From Diphasiastrum complanatum (taxonomy: Eukaryota > Streptophyta > Lycopodiopsida > Lycopodiales > Lycopodiaceae): DNA of 64,000 nucleotides. The notes beneath the pieces are model-generated. The model ran no database searches, was not told where the DNA came from, and saw only the letters and a list, made by a program, of their open reading frames with translations. This document shows positions 1 through 11,489 of this stretch, in pieces. The DNA lies in contig CM055104.1 in assembly GCA_029204225.1 (NCBI GenBank), positions 42,157,502 through 42,221,501 of the forward strand, written 5' to 3'. How positions within the stretch are numbered: position 1 is the first letter of the stretch; every line of letters begins with the position of its first letter. The position numbers were made by a program, and so were the translations under genes.

Positions 1-260
1 GAGTGTGATGTAAGTCATGAAGTAGCAACCTGATCCATACAGCTTATTTTAAAGCTTGACATGTTGCAATGTACTTTGCCTTTGTCGAAGAAAGTGCAAC
101 TGATTTCTGCTTCCTTGAGTTCCACAAAATCGGTCTCCCTACCCAATAGAAACAGAATCCGGAGGTAGATTTTCTAGTAAAGACTGTTGCTCCACTTCAC
201 AACATCCTTGGAGTTAATTGCTTCGGCTAGGCTCTCTGGTTCTTTTGATGAAGTCTAGAA
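1..260 (-). pseudogene. copia reverse transcriptase start fused to RNase H, core deleted
   Basis: At about 247-172 the minus strand reads EPESLAEAINSKDVVKW, the conserved start of copia reverse transcriptase. Below about 165 it reads GRPILWNSRKQKSVALSS followed by KAKYIATCQALK, a stop, and AVWIRLLLHD, which is copia RNase H. The polymerase core with its YVDD box, normally about 200 residues, is absent between them. The join therefore marks an internal deletion. The translation comes from manual reading of the minus strand. Confidence 0.75.
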
Positions 261-499
261 TGATTGAGGTGTATACCTCTCAGGAACTATCCAAGTCCGT
301 GAGCCTATGTGAATGTTTGGTTGACCAGGATGCGATGATGCTTCTTCTTGAATTTCTCCGTATCTACTTGAACTAGCTTGCTCTGGTTTGATGACAAGTA
401 ATGTCGGCTGCTCGGCTTCTATAGCTGTAGCTGCAAGTTCTGTAGAAGAAACATTATCGTTGGAAGATTCCATGCTACGTAAAATAGGGTGAAATGACA

Positions 500-1257
500 T
501 AGCATTGTTTATCGATGATTGTTTGAAATCATAGTATGTATGTTCTTGAGATATTACATCCCTAGAGACAAATACTACATTGGTGGATGGATCATAAACT
601 TTATAAGCTTTATGTTCATCAGGATAGCCAATGAAAATACATTTATTTGTCCTATGATCCAGTATCTTCCTAAGCTGTTTAGAAATGTGAACAAATCATA
701 TACAACCAAAGATTTTTAAATGGTCCATGCCAAATTTCATGAGGAGTTTTGCTGTTGACGGCTTTGGTGCTGGATCTATTCTACACGTAACAAGCTGTGG
801 CAGTAGCTTCTGCCCAGAACTTTGCAGGTAGGTGTTCTTGACGTGGCATGGATCTGGCTGAGTTAAGAAGAGTTCGATTCTTCCTTTCGGCAAACCCATT
901 CTATTGAGGTGAACAGGAAGTGGTGAACTGTCTTCTAATACCATGTTCAGCCATGTGGTTGGACATCTCATCAGAGATGTATTCGCCACCACCATCAGTT
1001 TGGAGTGCCTTCACTTTTGTAGACATTTGTGTCTCAGCCATGGCTCTGAATCTCTTGAAGCATTCAAAGGCTTCAGATTTGTGCTTAATGAACATGACTG
1101 TAGACCATCTAGAATAATCATCTATGAAAGTAATAAAATAGATTGCATCTCCTAAGGATGGAGTTAGGTAGATGAATTGATCTTTGCTTTAAGCTGCATA
1201 CTCCATAAATCATTGCTTGCGAGAGGTCATGTGTTGGGTAGCGCCGCTATCCAGGTA
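500..1257 (-). pseudogene. copia protease stub joined to integrase core
   Basis: The protease active-site motif YLDSGATQHMTS is readable at about 1220-1257 (D-S-G at 1243-1251), but a stop sits just before it. A few codons later the sequence jumps into the integrase core (ITFIDDYSRW, then TDGGGEYIS and NGFAERKNRTLL). Most of the protease, the GAG-pre-integrase domain and the HHCC zinc region have therefore been deleted near 1150-1190. Integrase normally inserts the cDNA into the host chromosome. The second catalytic aspartate lies in TDGGGEY, where the family usually has SDNGGEY. Several in-frame stops follow, including one in front of NGFAERKN. The part below about 690 is the poorly conserved integrase tail. 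Confidence 0.8.
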
Positions 1258-1750
1258 CTAGCTATCACAGTCTTCATTGTTGTTGTTGTAAGCCATTAAC
1301 AAATGTGTATCTTGCTCCTTGAATTCTGCCGCATTGGAGCAGTCTAGCTGCTTTTGTTGTTGCTTATTCACCTCGTTGTAGATCCGGATATGACACTCCT
1401 TGATGTCGTGGTTGGCTCTCTTGCAATATCTGCAGAAAAACTTCTTTCGTAATCCACCATGCTCACCTTGAGTATGAGGCTTCTGTTGTTGCTGCTGCAC
1501 TTGATTCTTGCCCTTGGAGTAGTCTTTCTTCTTGGTGTATAGAGCCATGGATTTGTCTTTGATAGACAGGCTGCTAGTCTTTCTCCGCATTTCTTCTTGA
1601 AGTAGGTGACCAATCACCTTTTTGAAGTAGGTGACCAATCACCTTTTGAAGAGTGAGGTCAAGTTGCATGGAGATCATCACCACAAAGTGTTCATACTAC
1701 TTTGGAAGAGAAGAAAGCAAGGTCATAACGACATCATCATCTTGAATAGA
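1258..1750 (-). pseudogene. copia gag (C-terminal half) with zinc knuckle
   Basis: Gag is the nucleocapsid precursor that packages retrotransposon RNA. The upstream part contains DDVVMTLLSSLPK followed by a stop, a typical copia gag string. It is then broken by the 25-bp duplication at 1597-1646. The longest open part (1638 to 1258) is rich in K and Q and holds a CX2CX4HX4C zinc knuckle (CRYCKRANHDIKEC) at 1393-1434. The N-terminal gag is missing because the neighbouring LTR starts at 1754. Confidence 0.8.
1597..1646. repeat. 25-bp perfect tandem duplication inside gag
   Basis: A 25-bp unit (starting TTGAAGTAGGTGACC on the plus strand) occurs at 1597-1621 and 1622-1646 without mismatch. Because 25 is not a multiple of three, it shifts the gag reading frame. 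The protein before it and after it is recognisable in two different frames. Confidence 0.9.
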
Positions 1751-1753
1751 ACA

Positions 1754-2299
1754 TGTTGGATTTATCTCCTCTACTCTCCTAAATCCCGTTTTAATTTGCC
1801 TCCATTCATGATGCATTTTAACTCACGTTGTCGCACAGTCTGCATATTTACATGTAAAATAAGACAGACGAATAAAACATGATTGTCTGCATAAATACAA
1901 GTCGAAGAAAAGACAGAAAAAACACGACACTGTGTTTTTACACGTGTTTTGTGATAGGCGAAAAAGGTGACACTGCTTACAAAATGCCAAAGGTGCCCTA
2001 GGAAGCAAAGGCACCCTGTAAATCAAATCCTAAGGCATTTCGTCAGAGTGACGCATTTTTCGCATCTTCACCAACATTCATTTTAGTGAAGGCTGACGTC
2101 ATGGCCCTTTTCACACTCATCCCATACAACTATGCTAATAGATTTGACAACAACAGCAGCCACCCACAATCTCCTATAGACAACACATCCACTTTGTACT
2201 TTCTTCATCTGGACACCTATAACATTGTGTATATATATTGAATACCATTTTCGTATTCAGACTGATTAAGAGATTGAAGATCAAGTGTGTGTAAAATAA
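1754..2299 (+). repeat. 5' LTR of copia copy 2
   Basis: The segment starts with TGTTGGATTTATC, the same terminal sequence as the independently defined copia LTR that ends at 39227 (minus strand). It is followed at 2300 by a primer-binding-site-like sequence. It contains an AT-rich TATA-like stretch (TGTATATATATTGAA) near 2230. The length of about 546 bp suits a copia LTR. The 3' boundary is inferred from the primer site only. Confidence 0.6.
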
Positions 2300-2311
2300 T
2301 AGCATCAGAAC
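2300..2311 (+). other. degenerate primer-binding site
   Basis: TAGCATCAGAAC matches 9 of 12 bases of TGGTATCAGAGC, the complement of the 3' end of plant initiator tRNA-Met, which primes minus-strand synthesis in most plant LTR elements. It lies just after the LTR and before a gag-pol remnant on the same strand. Confidence 0.55.
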
Positions 2312-2489
2312 CTTATCAGATATAGACGAAGTAGATCCCTTGCGCATTGACTGTTTATTTGTCAGTAATAGGTTCATTCCATTACAAATTGAATTAGCTT
2401 TGTAGAGCACGCAGTTTCATCCGCTATTGTCTTGTGCTCTACCTGCAAGCGAAACAACCATGAGATTCAAGACTGCATTATACTATAAG

Positions 2490-3545
2490 AAAAGAACAAG
2501 AGCAAGGGGCAATCGAATCAAGTGGCAAATGCAGTTGTAGAAGCTCCACAGCCTATTCAAGAAGTGGATCATGATGTCTTCTTGACCGGCCATCAAGGAG
2601 CATCCGGCGACAGTTCTAGCCTCATTAGCTATTTCAAGTCCTATACACCTTATAGTACCCAAAAATATGTTTACCTTGGCGACAATAGCACACAAGCTAT
2701 TAAAGGTGAAGGTACTGTAAGATTAAGCTTTGCAAATGATCAGTCTAAGCTACTTTCTAAAGTCCTATATGTACCTCGAAAAGAGGCATGGATACTTGTA
2801 TAAATTAAGTCATTGTTTTTCTACCTCTAGTCAGGCGCTCAGTACTTGTATTCATGCAAATAAAAGTTTACTTTGGCAATATAGACTTGGTCACTTGAAT
2901 CATGCTGCTATACAACAAATGTCTAGACAATCTATTGTTCTTTATCTCAACTATCCTCATGATAAAGTCGAGTTACCTGTCTGTCAAGATTGTCTAGTTG
3001 GTAAACAGACTAGGAAACCATTTAAATCAAGCCATCAGCATATTGCTAGAGGATTGTTAGACATTGTACATTCAGACATTTGTGGCCCGATGAAAAAATA
3101 CTTCGCTGAAGGATGCAAAGTACTTTATAACTTTTGTTGATGAATTTTCCAGAAGGACTATGGTGTACTTTATAAAGAAGAAATCAGAAGCCTTCAACTG
3201 CTTCAGAATCTTCAAGGAGCATGCAGAAAAGAAGACTGGATGGACTATCAAGGCTCTAAGGTCAGACAATGGTGGAGAATATATCTCTATCGAGTTTAAG
3301 GAGTACTGCCAAAGCCAAGGCATTGAGCAACAATTCATCACTCCTTACAGTCCTCAATCTAATGGCTTAGCCGAGAAGAAGAACCGTACCCTGGTTGAAT
3401 CAACCAAATGTATGCTAGTGCATGCATCGCTGCCCCAGAGATTCTGGACCAAAGTTGTCTCCACTGCAACTTACATCCAGAACAGATGTTCGACCGAGGC
3501 CCTCTCAAGCAAGACACCCCACGAGGCTTTACCAAATTGTGTGTC
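2490..3545 (+). pseudogene. copia pol remnant (copy 2): protease, GAG-pre-integrase, integrase core
   Basis: Three frames must be joined. The first (2522-2803) carries the region after the protease active site, including KYVYLGDNSTQAIKGEGTVR. The second (2730-3140) carries the GAG-pre-integrase domain with LWQYRLGHLNHAAIQQMS, CQDCLVGKQTRKPF and DIVHSDICGPM. The third (3160-3549) carries the integrase core with RSDNGGEYIS and NGLAEKKNRTLVE, so the catalytic D and E context is kept. Homology stops abruptly at PHEA near 3535, where the gypsy fragment of the next feature begins. Reverse transcriptase and RNase H are absent. The closest relative in the window is the inverted copy at 6720-8290. Confidence 0.85.
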
Positions 3546-3559
3546 ATAATGGCAGGGTG

Positions 3560-6500
3560 ATGTTTTTTTGCTCACTTTCCTAGGCCGTCCATACATTGAG
3601 TACTTCATTTGATTCTTCAAAGCTGACGCAAAATAGGCTCTCGATGGACTCTTGGTTCAATCTGAGTCAATGTCTCCACTAATACTTCTTTCGTCTGAGG
3701 CACCAACTTAAGAAATTCTCCCAATGTAATATCCATCTTGCTCGATAGAATATTCATGAACAGTTCTATTTGCGGCGCTTCAGGTTTTGTCATCTCGAAG
3801 GGTTCTTCATAATGATGTAACTTGGTATTGACATCTGTTTGTGGATTATGTAAATCTGATGGCGGCACAGGTGAAGCATGACCTTTCGCTGTAGCTTTAG
3901 CGGCTTCCAATGACTCTTCTTCTTGCAATTGTTTAATCCACTACCTCATGTTTTGGTAGTTTTTCTTTTATGAGCTGAAATTCAGATACACCCCTGATGT
4001 AGTAGGTATATCAGTAAATGGCACATATTCAACAGGTGTTGTATCAATAGCAACTTCTTTTTGCTTCTGAGCTCTAGTAACAACCATCAATTGTACACTT
4101 GGTCCAGTAGGCTAGGCTGCTGTTCTTTGCTTGATTCTAATCATATTTAATGGAGAAATTACTCGCGGTGGTTTTGGTCTTGTTGGACAGTCCCTGTAAC
4201 AAATTCCATAACCGCATTCTCGACAGAATGGAAGTAGATTTTTCTTTGTTTGGACAGTCAGCAATTATGTGATTCTCTCCACATCCAAAGCATCCAAGTG
4301 GTATCGTAGCCCATTGTCTAGACTGTTGTTGTTGCACAGCAGCATAGATAGCGTATTGCTCTAGAGGACCAATATCTTGATTGGTATTGTAACTCCATTG
4401 CTCATTACCAAATAGAGATTTTGGTTCCATCAAATTTGTAGGAGAAACATGTTGTGCTGGTGGAGCTGGCAAAGCTAGTCGTTCAGGAAATCCAAGGCCA
4501 TGGGTCTAGTTCTTAGCGTTAGGTCCCTTCCAGGTAGTCAGATCTCGATATTAGAGCTTAGCGTATCTTTGCTGGATAATCCGAGGATTAAACGAGCAAA
4601 AAGGTTGTTTTGTGTGCAGTAGAATTGCGTAGATGACAAATAGTTTTCATCATACATCTTTTCATTGTTGGACACTCATTTATGGTGTGATTTCCCACAT
4701 AGATCGCACAACAAACATTTTCTTGACTAGGAAATGTCTTTGCAAGCTTTTCACCTGCTTTGTCACTCTTAGTTTGCTGCTCTTCCAATGCTTTCATCTT
4801 TTCATCGAATTGTGACTGCATCTTTTCCAACTGCATCTATTGATCTTGACCAAGTTTTTGAACTCGTTAATCATCAATTATGTTGTTGCATTGATTTTTG
4901 TGGATGCAATAGTGGTGGATGTTGAGGTAGATTCTGTATATGACAACATTCCAACATTTGGTTCATCGTCTGAAATTTTCATCATCCTCTCGTATTGCAT
5001 CATCCATAGCATGTTGTTGATGGAATCTTTTGGTGGCGCTTCTTTTATGCCACTCCGATTCCTGTTATATATGCCTAGATAGAGTTGATCTACATAGTTG
5101 AAGCTATTGCTACAACCTACAATCTAACCTCTTCCAAGCTACACACTATTCATGTAGAAAAACAAACGTTGAACTTGTAACTATTGTAAGCAATGCATCA
5201 TAGAACACACAGATTGCACATGAGGCGACACAAATTCTATATTATCGAAATTAAGTTTTACTTAAAAAATATGAGCACTGTCTATATCTCAAACAACGCA
5301 CCACCGCAAGAGAGTACTCTCTCTCACGAGTAACTAGTGTCACATACTCTCCTCTTTCTCTCTCTCTCACATTGATCCTATATATCAAGAATGGAGAGGT
5401 AATTAATCAAATATGTAGTAATTAGAAGAACGTTTAATGTTAATTCTAACTACTTCCGGTTGCCTATCATTGTCCTCCGTGCTTTTCCTATATTCTGTTG
5501 CGTGCACTATCCATTCACGCGCCGGTACCATGTTTCAAAAAATGCAAAATGTGACTCAAAATTTATGCCCTATGAAATTGACTTCTGCGAAAAAAATTGA
5601 AGCCGATGACGAAGGCAAAAATCGAAAAATGTGAACTATGCAAAAGTTAGTTAAAAACATGTTCAATGCACATTTTGACTTCCCCGAAAAATGCAAGAAA
5701 ACTGAGGAAAGGTTTATGAACTTAACTTCTTCGGTGGACACAAAAATATGCACAACTTGACATTAGAAACCTTCAGTTTCTTCAGTTGTAATTATGTATA
5801 ATCAGCTTGGCAACCCTAATTTATGTTTGTAGATATTACAATTGCCATTTGATGGCCAGGACGAGGATGGTTCAACTGGATCTAGCTAGTTTTTTTACTC
5901 TATAACTAGCTGATCCATATGTACAAATACTGATGTTGCTAGGTTTATCATTCTAGTTGATACATATGTACATGCATTTACCGATGTAGTTTATGTATAT
6001 TCTTGAGCTTTGACTATTTTTGTAAGTGGACTATATTTGATCTTGAATTATTTATGTATGGTTATTTTGTCATTTGTAAAATGTCTTTTATATGTGTTTA
6101 ATTGCATGACATGTAACTTTAATATTTGTATGGAGCCAGTATTTTGGTTTAAGGTCGCATCTAATCCTTTTAGGTAGACATGCATGATCATGGCGTCATT
6201 ATTGATTAGTTCAAGATCACACTCAGGTCTGAGGTATTTGACCCGTTCAATATAATCTCGCACCATTTCTCTCTTTTTCATTTTAATTTTACTTAAATGT
6301 AAGAAAGGATCTTCCATAAACTTTATGGGTTTAAATGATTAGACCAGCTTTATCTACTTTCCAATCCATGTGTTCAGTCTCATCTTAAATATAAAACCAA
6401 TCTTGTGCAGCTCCAGTTAAGGCCATAAGAAATAGCTTATGTTTATCTTGTGGAAAAACTTCGCCATAAATCTCACATAATTCAGAATTGTTTTTGAGAA

Positions 6501-6700
6501 ATCTAACTAGATCAGATTACCCATTATACTTTGGTATATCTAGACAAGGTGACTTTCTAACAATAATTTGTGGAGCAACAAATGGCTGCTCAGGTACATC
6601 ACATTCGTCATCTGAATCGGACATCTTTCCAAATCACTTTAGAAAGACAATGAGATTGGATCTAGATTTTTCAATCAACTCCTACCTATGATCAGATCTG
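3560..6700 (-). pseudogene. Ty3/gypsy-type gag remnant with two Cys-rich motifs, split by extra sequence
   Basis: On the minus strand the N-terminal gag is readable at 6700-6048: DIPKYNG, a stop, then EIYGEVFPQDKHKLFLMALT followed by AAQDWFYI, and DYIERVKYLRPECDLELI. This is the retrotransposon gag fold found in gypsy elements. The C-terminal part is at 5090-3617. It has a decayed knuckle at about 4700 (CAIYVGNHTINEC, second Cys replaced by Tyr), a second one at about 4270 (CFGCGENHIIADC, one residue short of CX2CX4HX4C) and a further Cys cluster (FCRECGYGICYRDCP) near 4210 in another frame. Roughly 5100-6040 does not read as gag and is probably an insertion or decayed LTR. No protease or polymerase follows. 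Gypsy rather than copia is inferred from the gag signature. Confidence 0.6.
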
Positions 6701-6719
6701 TGAAAACTCTATCACTTGA

Positions 6720-8290
6720 CAATAATCAAGCTTTTGAATGACCATGTTTGGTTCTTGGAATACTCTTTGTCCAGCACTTCCCTCCAAAGATTGGAGTCTG
6801 GTTGGCTAAGTGCCTCATCGACAATAGTCGGCTCCTACATTAAAAGATGGGCAGACTCAAGCGTATATCTTGGAAGTGGCATCGGTTGATGATCCAATCC
6901 TTGGACTTGTTGTTGTTGAGTAGCAACAACATCATCTTTGTTTGACTCGTTGTCAAAGAGCTGATCGACTATAGGTACGCTTGAGCTAGTGGCTCGAATT
7001 GTCATGCTAGAGATAGACGTCAAAGATTCGCATGGAATTTTATCCTTGTCTTTGAAGTCGATGAACTAATCCTCGATAAAGGCTGTATCCCTGCTGAATA
7101 GATTATGTTGGGTATCGGGGTTGTACAGCTTGTAAGTGTTGTCAGAGGCAGATATCTGATTAGGATGGTCTTGAGATCTTGGAAGTCAATTTCTTCCTTG
7201 TCTCTTTCGGGATCTACGCGTAGGCGATGCATCCGAACACTCGTAGGTTCTTCAATGAAGGCTTATATCCTGTCCAAATCTCATGTGGTGTTTTCCTTGA
7301 GAGGGCCTTGGTCGACGAACATCAGTTCTGGATGTAAGCTGTAGTGGAGATAGCTTTAGCCCAAAAGGTCGTTGGTAATAATGCGTGTGTCAGCATGCAT
7401 TTGGTTGACTCAACTAGGGTACGATATTTCCTCTCGGCTAAGCTGTTTGACTGAGGTGAATAGGGATTGATAAATTGTTGTTCAATGCCTTGGCTCTAGT
7501 AGTACTCCTCGAATTCAGTAGAGATATATTCTCCACAATTGTCGGACATTAGGGCTTTCATTCTCTTACCAATTTTTTTCTTTGCACTTTTCTTGAAGAT
7601 TTTGAAGAAATTGAAAGCTTTTGATTTCTTCTTGATGAAGTACACCATTAACTATCTGAAAAATTCATCAATAAAAATGATGAAATACTTTGCATCCTTC
7701 AATAAAGGATTTTGCATTGGGCCACAAATATTTGTGTGTACATTATCTAATAATCCTCTAGTAACATGCTGATGGCTTGATTTAAATGGTTTCCAAGCCT
7801 GCTTACCGACTAGACAGTCATGACAAATAGGTAATTCACTTTCCTATCTGAATAGTCGAGATAAAAAACAATAGATTGTTTAGACATTTTTTGTATAGAA
7901 AATTGATTTTTAAGTGACCAAGTCTGTAATGCCAAGGTAAACTTTTATTGATTAGTACAGAAGTACTAGAGCCTGACTAGAGGCAGAAAAGCGATGACTT
8001 AATCTGTACAAGTATCCATGCCTCTTTCCGAGTGCTAGGATCATGCATGTCCTTTAGATTGATCATTTGCAAGGCTCAATCTTATTGTACCTTCATCTTT
8101 AATAGCCTGTGTGCTATTTTCGCCCAAGTGAACATATCTTTTGGTATTGTAAGGCGTATAGGGCTTGAAACAACGTGAAACAACATTCATGACTAGCCAT
8201 GAAGAAGCATCAAACGACAGCTCCTGGTTTTTGGATTTCAGAGCCACACAACGGTCCTTACAATGGTTTTCTTAGGTGATGTGTTCATCT
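6720..8290 (-). pseudogene. copia pol remnant (copy 3)
   Basis: Reading down the minus strand: a protease-region piece at 8247-8041 (KRYVHLGENSTQAIKDEGTI), GAG-pre-integrase at about 8030-7790 (CHDCLVGKQAWKPFKSSHQH), integrase core at 7780-7240 (SDNCGEYISTEF and AERKYRTLVESTKCM), integrase tail near 7110-7040 (YKLYNPDTQHN), a linker at 7023-6835, and the start of reverse transcriptase at about 6835-6730 (EPTIVDEALSQPDSNLWREV). Frames change several times and stops are present. The remainder of reverse transcriptase and RNase H are lost. It belongs to the same family as copy 2 but lies in the opposite direction. Confidence 0.85.
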
Positions 8291-9684
8291 ATAGTGTAAC
8301 ATTTAAGGAGCATGAGAGAATTCAATAGCTTAGCTAGAAGTATCTCCTAGAATTAGTTATAAATATGATTATATATTTGGGTATAGGATGGCCAAATAGT
8401 CTTGTTGACTTTTTGGTAAACAGATATAGAAGCAGAGAATTCTTGGAGGAAAACATGGTGGTATGGGACATCAGTGATTCCAAAGGTTGTGCTAGAGTGA
8501 TCTGTAGACTGATGGTTAGTGATTACTGTAATGGTAATACTAACAGATAAATTCATTGGTTATTTGCTCAGGGTTTGTTGAAAAATTATGAGATATAGAT
8601 CTAGATCCCAAATGGTATCTCATTATTTACAAAATATGGAGGCCCTTCAATCTATTCCTCTTTTATTTTGTAACCTCTACTTTCTAGAATTTTTTTTAAT
8701 ATGAGACAGTTGGATTGAGATCATATAATTCCTTCAAATGTAGAACTATATTATGAAGGATTGATTATTGTTATATGAAATTGTACTTCCATACAATTAT
8801 GAATATTGCTCAGAATCTATTGATGTTTTCAATTGATTCAGTGGAGTCTAGAGTTCCTGGACCCAAATGATTATCTTTATTTGATAGTTGATCATTGAAA
8901 TGTAATATTTCTATTGTTCAGAGTAAGATATTTTATGATTTTGGAGAAAGCCCGGTTTGAAATAGTATTGGATACTTATTACTGACTTTTCGGATCTTTG
9001 ATATCTTATACATTGTCTCCTGAGAACTTTTTAAATGGAACTTGTGGAATTTCTTTTAAATCGTTGTTCAATAGTAGGCCTTGGGATATATTCTTCTATA
9101 ATTAGAGGACCCAAATCTACAAGACTGATTAGAGAGGAGTTTTGCTCCACAGATTTAGAAATTCGGATCAATTTTTGGGTTTCAAACCTGAGTTTTTTTG
9201 GAGTAGCACAGCCACTACTCAAATAGCGAGGGGCTCTGGCAATTCAAATCAAATATTTTCCTACAAATCCAGGTCTTGAATTCTGGTTTTTTGGGACAAC
9301 AGGCCTATAAACTCCATTAGTGAGGGTTTCTGGAATTGGAATTCAGAAAGTTTTACCAATTTCGAGGAAGGAAATCAGGGGTTTCAGAAATCTAGTTGTA
9401 GTTAGCTACCTTCAATAAATTATTTCTTGTAGTGGCCCCGAAATGCAGATCAGGAGCCAGATTGCATAGCCATCAAAAAAACTGGGGGATTTATCTTGTT
9501 TTTTCTTTGGAAATATAGTCCTGAGACAGAGCTAAGTGTTCTACCTTCCATTTTTTTAGTTCAGTTAATCTTTCTTCTTGTTTTAGTCAGAATCTAAGGT
9601 ACATCTCTTTCCGTTCTGAAAAGACCACCCTTAAGGACCTGATCAACCCCCTGAGAGAGGCATCGACGAATTAGAAACAAAGTC
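8291..9684. other. no gene seen; possible retroelement leader
   Basis: AT-rich DNA with no coding similarity that I recognise. A stretch near 8400-8480 (around GTATGGGACATCAGTGATTCC) resembles 14930-15020 (around GTATGGGACGGAGGCGATTCC), which lies downstream of a gypsy primer site. This part may therefore be untranslated leader of a related element. The last 100 bases lead into the gypsy gag. Confidence 0.4.
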
Positions 9685-10560
9685 GTGGTTTTTAGTAAAG
9701 GAAAAGAACGCATGGAAGTGGAAGAGCCGGAGCAATTCACTGAAGAACTCGATGATTTGGTTACCAAGGAGCAACATCTCCAGTTGCTAACAGAAGTGAA
9801 AGAGTTGAAACTGGCTTTAGCCAATTTCAAGTCCAGTATGGAAGACTCGTTTGTCGAGCTCAAAGGTTTAATTCTGAGCTCCACAAAAGAAAGTCTCCCA
9901 TCCACTTCTCAACCGTCCCCTTCACCACTTCCATCAGCATCGGGTGAGCATAGTCGGTCTCATCCCAGTGTGTTTAAAGATTTAAAACCTCCTACTTTTA
10001 TTGGAGAACAGAAAGATAGAAATGCAGATATTTTACATATCTTCCTCAGCAAATGGAAGAACATCCATGCTCTTAAACAGACTCCTAACCATTTGCAAGC
10101 AATCAAGGCCTGTCTTTCCCTAGGACCCATGGCCTATAAGTGGTGGTTAAACCTCCAAGAGACCAAGCAGACCCCCCGGCCATGGAAGGCTTTTGAAGAG
10201 GCCTTCCTAAGAACTTGATAGAGCCTGGGAAGCCTGGGAGAGAACAGTAATGGAAAAATCCTGAATATTGTATGTCTTGCAGTATCAAGAGGCCATATTA
10301 AAGATAAAAAATATGGATGACTATCAAAAAGTCAAAGGGTTGTCTGTGGGCTTCGAGATGAATATAAAGTAGAGGTCCAAAGAAACTCGCCTACTACCTT
10401 ACAACAAGCTCTCAAATATGCTCAAATTTATGACGATTCGGTGGGTAGGAAAGGAGATGAAAAAACAATCCTTTTCTGAACAGCCTATTCATAAGGACTT
10501 TCAATTTAAAAAGAATTTTTTTAAAAAAAAGAAAGAAGAAAAAGTTAAAAATGAAACTCC
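9685..10560 (+). pseudogene. chromovirus gag
   Basis: The first 178 codons (9685-10218) are open. They have an acidic, coiled-coil-like start, a Ser/Pro-rich linker, then the capsid-like segment with LKPPTFIGEQKDRNADILHI and WWLNLQETKQTPRPWKAFEE. A stop follows, and the homologous protein continues in another frame at about 10330-10450 with CGLRDEYKVEVQRNSPTTLQ and YAQIYDD. That matches the gag remnant at 59392 (GLPRDYQLEVRRNQPLTLED, then ARIYDD). Gag forms the virus-like particle. Confidence 0.8.
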
Positions 10561-10566
10561 TTAGAA

Positions 10567-11076
10567 ATGTCCATCACTCATACAGCCTTTAAAACCAGAG
10601 ATTTTGAGAAAGCCAAACAAAAACATTTGTGCTTTGTGTGTATGGGTAAGGGTCACGCAGTCAGGCAATGTCCCAAGGGGCCATTTATTACAAAAGATAA
10701 GAAAGATAAAAAGCAAGTTCATCATGTAGAGAATGTAAGCTTCCCAAGTGACTCGGCAGCTTCCGAGATAAAAGTGTTTCATGAAGATCATGAACACTGT
10801 TGCCGATTGACCTCTACAATGCTAGGGAGACCTGTTAGTTTTGGGCCACATGATCTAGTATGTATACATGGTAAAATTGGCAACCAACCAGTAAGAGTCA
10901 TAGTTGATGATGGGCAACCCATAATTTCATCAACTACACCCTTGTTAAGAAACTCAGACTTCAAGAGGTACCTAGTCAACATAGGTGGCCAAGAGGAAGA
11001 CAAAAAAATTTGGAAAATTATGGTAAGTAGCTTAAATCTTGATATTCAAGGATATCAAGATGAAACTAACTTTTAG
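10567..11076 (+). pseudogene. chromovirus nucleocapsid knuckle and protease-like region
   Basis: A CX2CX4HX4C knuckle (CFVCMGKGHAVRQC) lies at 10630-10671 and is followed by a lysine-rich tail. About 80 residues later comes a retropepsin-like segment, GKIGNQPVRVIVDDGQPIIS. At the position of the catalytic D-S/T-G the sequence is D-D-G, so the aspartate and glycine remain but the middle residue differs from the usual Ser or Thr. The reading frame closes at 11076, after which about 400 bases are not openly readable before reverse transcriptase. Confidence 0.75.
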
Positions 11077-11489
11077 ATAATGCACCTGGATCGTATAGAT
11101 CTTGTTCTCAGAAGATACTGGCTCTACAGCTTAGGCGCTTCCCTCCACTAAAATTATCAAGAGAACACCCTCAACTTTCAGCATAATGGTAGAAAGATCC
11201 AGTTGCAAGGAGGGCATGATATTCCCAGAAGTCTTATGGTCTCCAGTTCAGAGCTTCGTTAGCTAATCGGGGATAGCGACCATCAAGTATTCTTATGTGA
11301 CCTTCAGTTTATTCAAGAAGTTTCTATTTTTAGTGCTTTACAATAGCAAGTAAATAGATTATAAACTTTATTATCTAAATTTAAAGATGTTTTTCTAAAG
11401 ATTTACCGCATGGTTTAGCAGAGATGTAGATCATGTAATAAACCTAGTACCAGGTACATCACCTGTTTCTAGACCTCGTATCGGGTCAG

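Larger units (their letters stand above)
1..1753 (-). mobile_element. Ty1/copia retrotransposon remnant (copy 1)
   Basis: Read on the minus strand from about 1750 down to 1, the order is gag, protease, integrase, start of reverse transcriptase, RNase H. That order (integrase before reverse transcriptase) defines Ty1/copia. The element runs off the left edge, so its 3' LTR is not seen, and its 5' end is cut by the LTR of another copia element that starts at 1754. Stops, a 25-bp frameshifting duplication and two internal deletions show that it is dead. The family assignment rests on several independent motifs and is secure; exact ends are not. Confidence 0.85.
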
